Part shown: positions 5,930 through 6,915 of the stretch, in pieces
Numbering within the stretch: the first letter of the stretch is position 1
Layout: every line of letters starts with the position of its first letter
Assembly: GCA_030591305.1 (NCBI GenBank)
Contig: JAUVBI010000172.1
Location: forward strand, 1-6,915
Length of the DNA: 6,915 nt
Direction of reading: 5' to 3'
DNA from: Pseudomonadota bacterium
GTDB taxonomy: Bacteria; Pseudomonadota; Gammaproteobacteria; Pseudomonadales; Halieaceae
Position numbers and translations under genes: made by a program
Notes under the pieces: model-generated
The model's database searches: none
What the model saw: the letters and a program-made list of their open reading frames with translations, nothing else
What the model was told of the DNA's origin: nothing

Positions 5930-6115
5930 CTAGTGCTTTTTCACCTTTTTCTTACCGCATCGCGTGCAGCTGTATGCTGTGACCAATTCGCCCTGCTTAA
6001 CGTCAAATTGCTTTGACTTATCCACAGCCCATTTATGATGCCCGCGGCGGCACAGCGTATTCCCCTTATGTTTTTCCTTGAGGGAAGGTATATGAAATGG
6101 AAGAACATCAGCCAT
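5930..6115 (-). CDS. Small Cys/His-rich zinc-ribbon-like protein, conserved hypothetical
   Basis: The 61-residue basic product has Cys22, His26 and His27 (LCRRGHHKW) and a Cys50-x2-Cys53 knuckle (SCTRCGKKK), which together could bind one zinc ion. The middle reads FDVKQGELVTAYSC, with the alternating strand pattern of a compact zinc ribbon. No signal peptide or membrane segment is seen, and the lysine-rich ends suggest nucleic acid contact, but no function is known to me. Proteins of this pattern appear to be conserved as stand-alone genes in Gammaproteobacteria (recollection, not searched). The ATG at 6115 is the only start in frame and has a weak ribosome site. Its stop lies two bases past the toxin remnant on the other strand. 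It diverges from the peroxiredoxin gene across a 155-base gap that holds an OxyR-like site. Confidence 0.72.
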   Translation of the reverse strand: MADVLPFHIPSLKEKHKGNTLCRRGHHKWAVDKSKQFDVKQGELVTAYSCTRCGKKKVKKH

Positions 6116-6169
6116 AAATTTCGGCCCAGACCTGACAGTGACTACAGTAAATCAATCCTGACACCAACG

Positions 6170-6206
6170 ATAGTAAAATACTATAGCGGTGATTGGGAAA
6201 ATATAT
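6170..6206. promoter_or_regulatory. OxyR-like binding site upstream of the peroxiredoxin gene
   Basis: Four tetramers spaced by exactly seven bases read ATAG (6170-6173), CTAT (6181-6184), ATTG (6192-6195) and ATAT (6203-6206). The OxyR consensus is ATAG-N7-CTAT-N7-ATAG-N7-CTAT, so 14 of 16 positions agree and the first half is perfect. The site ends on the base before the -35 candidate, centred near -54, as expected for OxyR activation at a peroxide-induced promoter. The second half overlaps an AT-rich palindrome (6198-6209). OxyR itself is not in the window. Confidence 0.65.
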
Positions 6207-6235
6207 TTTACCTATCAACCAGTCACATCTACACT
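6207..6235 (+). promoter_or_regulatory. Probable promoter of the peroxiredoxin gene
   Basis: TTTACC at 6207-6212 (four of six -35 positions) and TACACT at 6230-6235 (four of six -10 positions) are separated by 17 bases. The start would fall near 6242, giving a leader of about 29 bases that contains GAGGAG at 6259-6264, six bases before the ATG. Two imperfect hexamers next to an activator site suit an OxyR-dependent promoter. Confidence 0.5.
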
Positions 6236-6270
6236 AGTATCAGTTTCTGACTATAACCGAGGAGTTTCCT

Positions 6271-6843
6271 ATGACCATTGTTAACCGTGTACCCGATGTA
6301 ACATTTATGACCCGAGTAAGAGATGAGTCCGTGGAGGGTGAGAACCCTTTCCGCTGGCAGCCAAAGACTACCCAGGACCTGTTTGCAGGCAAGAAGGTAG
6401 CCGTATTTTCACTGCCCGGCGCTTTCACCCCAACCTGCTCTTCCAACCACCTGCCACGCTATGAGGAACTCTTTGAGGAGTTCAAGGCACAGGGTATAGA
6501 CACAATTATCTGTGTATCTGTGAACGATGCCTTCGTAATGTTCAAATGGGGCCAGGAGCAGGGCAACGAAAATGTCTTCCTGCTGCCCGATGGCAATGGC
6601 GAGTTCACGCGTAAAATGGGTATGCTAGTCGACAAGTCCAACGTCGGCTTTGGTATGCGCTCATGGCGCTACTCCATGATTGTGGATGACGGTGCAATCG
6701 AAAAGATGTTCATCGAAGAAGGCTTTGGCGACAACTTCGGCGCCGACCCCTTCGAAGTGTCCGATGCAGACACCATGATGGCCTACCTCAAGGGTGAAGA
6801 CTCCGCAGGTGTTTCTGCCCCACGCAAAGCCTTTCAGGGTTAA
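6271..6843 (+). CDS. Peroxiredoxin, Prx5 (type II) family
   Basis: The 190-residue product is a thiol peroxidase that would reduce hydrogen peroxide and organic hydroperoxides in the cytosol. The active-site loop [17 protein letters not shown] contains Pro49, Thr53 and the peroxidatic Cys56; Arg133 in SWRYSMIV is the conserved catalytic arginine. Cys81 in [11 protein letters not shown] lies 25 residues after Cys56, the spacing of the resolving cysteine in atypical two-Cys type II peroxiredoxins. The sequence closely resembles the Prx half of bacterial Prx5-glutaredoxin hybrids, but no glutaredoxin domain follows; the last 18 residues are a short polar tail, so it would need an external glutathione/glutaredoxin or thioredoxin reductant. 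The ATG at 6271 is set by GAGGAG six bases upstream. An OxyR-like site and promoter precede it, and a hairpin follows, so it is probably a single-gene, peroxide-induced unit. Confidence 0.94.
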   Translation: MTIVNRVPDVTFMTRVRDESVEGENPFRWQPKTTQDLFAGKKVAVFSLPGAFTPTCSSNHLPRYEELFEEFKAQGIDTIICVSVNDAFVMFKWGQEQGNENVFLLPDGNGEFTRKMGMLVDKSNVGFGMRSWRYSMIVDDGAIEKMFIEEGFGDNFGADPFEVSDADTMMAYLKGEDSAGVSAPRKAFQG

Positions 6844-6872
6844 GTAAACCTGTATTAAAGCAACATCTCTAC

Positions 6873-6897
6873 CCTGGCCCATCGGTGATGGGCCAGG
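6873..6897 (+). terminator. Strong hairpin after the peroxiredoxin gene, probable transcription terminator
   Basis: CCTGGCCCATC at 6873-6883 and GATGGGCCAGG at 6887-6897 form a perfect 11-bp GC-rich stem with a GGT loop, 29 bases past the peroxiredoxin stop. No T-tract follows on the + strand (the next bases are CCAACCATCC), so it may terminate weakly, stop transcription from the other side, or cap the mRNA 3' end. Confidence 0.5.
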
Positions 6898-6915
6898 CCA
6901 ACCATCCTCACCGCA

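Noticed and set aside
5651..6016. A single 121-codon + strand gene for an XRE regulator
   Set aside because: Family similarity begins before the ATG and breaks at a stop. The second half is a HigB toxin fragment that itself changes frame near 5885, and the last part is simply antisense to the zinc-ribbon gene. Treated as two pseudogene remnants.
6035..6250. A 71-codon + strand open frame before the peroxiredoxin
   Set aside because: It is antisense to the zinc-ribbon gene and runs through the OxyR-like site and promoter; no ribosome site or family match.

Overview
The window looks like a piece of a gammaproteobacterial chromosome, probably marine or environmental: GC content is intermediate, genes are tightly packed, Shine-Dalgarno sites are ordinary, and the acyl-CoA dehydrogenase, peroxiredoxin-5 and OxyR-type features fit that group. 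This is inferred from protein and site character only; no marker gene is present.

Positions 1-1250 (+ strand) hold the last 39 codons of an iron-sulfur oxidoreductase of the kind that passes electrons from electron-transfer flavoprotein, followed by a complete zinc-independent NADP-dependent enone/alkenal reductase (MDR superfamily). A hairpin lies in the convergent gap after it.

Positions 1274-5310 (- strand) hold a five-gene array read from high to low coordinates: a 369-aa acyl-CoA dehydrogenase, a 412-aa acyl-CoA dehydrogenase starting on the very next base, a MarR-type regulator, a PaaY/CaiE-like gamma-carbonic-anhydrase-fold protein, and an NTF2/SnoaL-like protein. The two unequal, directly coupled dehydrogenases resemble the heteromeric FadE26-FadE27 (ChsE4-ChsE5) pairs that act on steroid side chains or other bulky acyl-CoAs. 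With the nearby ETF-linked Fe-S protein and enone reductase, this suggests a locus for breakdown of a branched, polycyclic or otherwise unusual acid. A -10 box with an inverted repeat over the likely start site precedes the first dehydrogenase, and an 11-bp palindrome precedes marR.

Positions 5311-5930 are mostly non-coding and contain a small graveyard of toxin-antitoxin genes. A frameshifted XRE-type antitoxin remnant runs directly into a frameshifted C-terminal fragment of a HigB-type toxin, so an open frame of 121 codons is really a chance fusion of two relics.

Positions 5930-6115 (- strand) encode a small Cys/His-rich, zinc-ribbon-like protein. Divergent from it is a complete Prx5-type peroxiredoxin (6271-6843) whose upstream region carries a four-tetramer OxyR-like site (14 of 16 positions) abutting a plausible promoter. 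A strong hairpin follows the peroxiredoxin.
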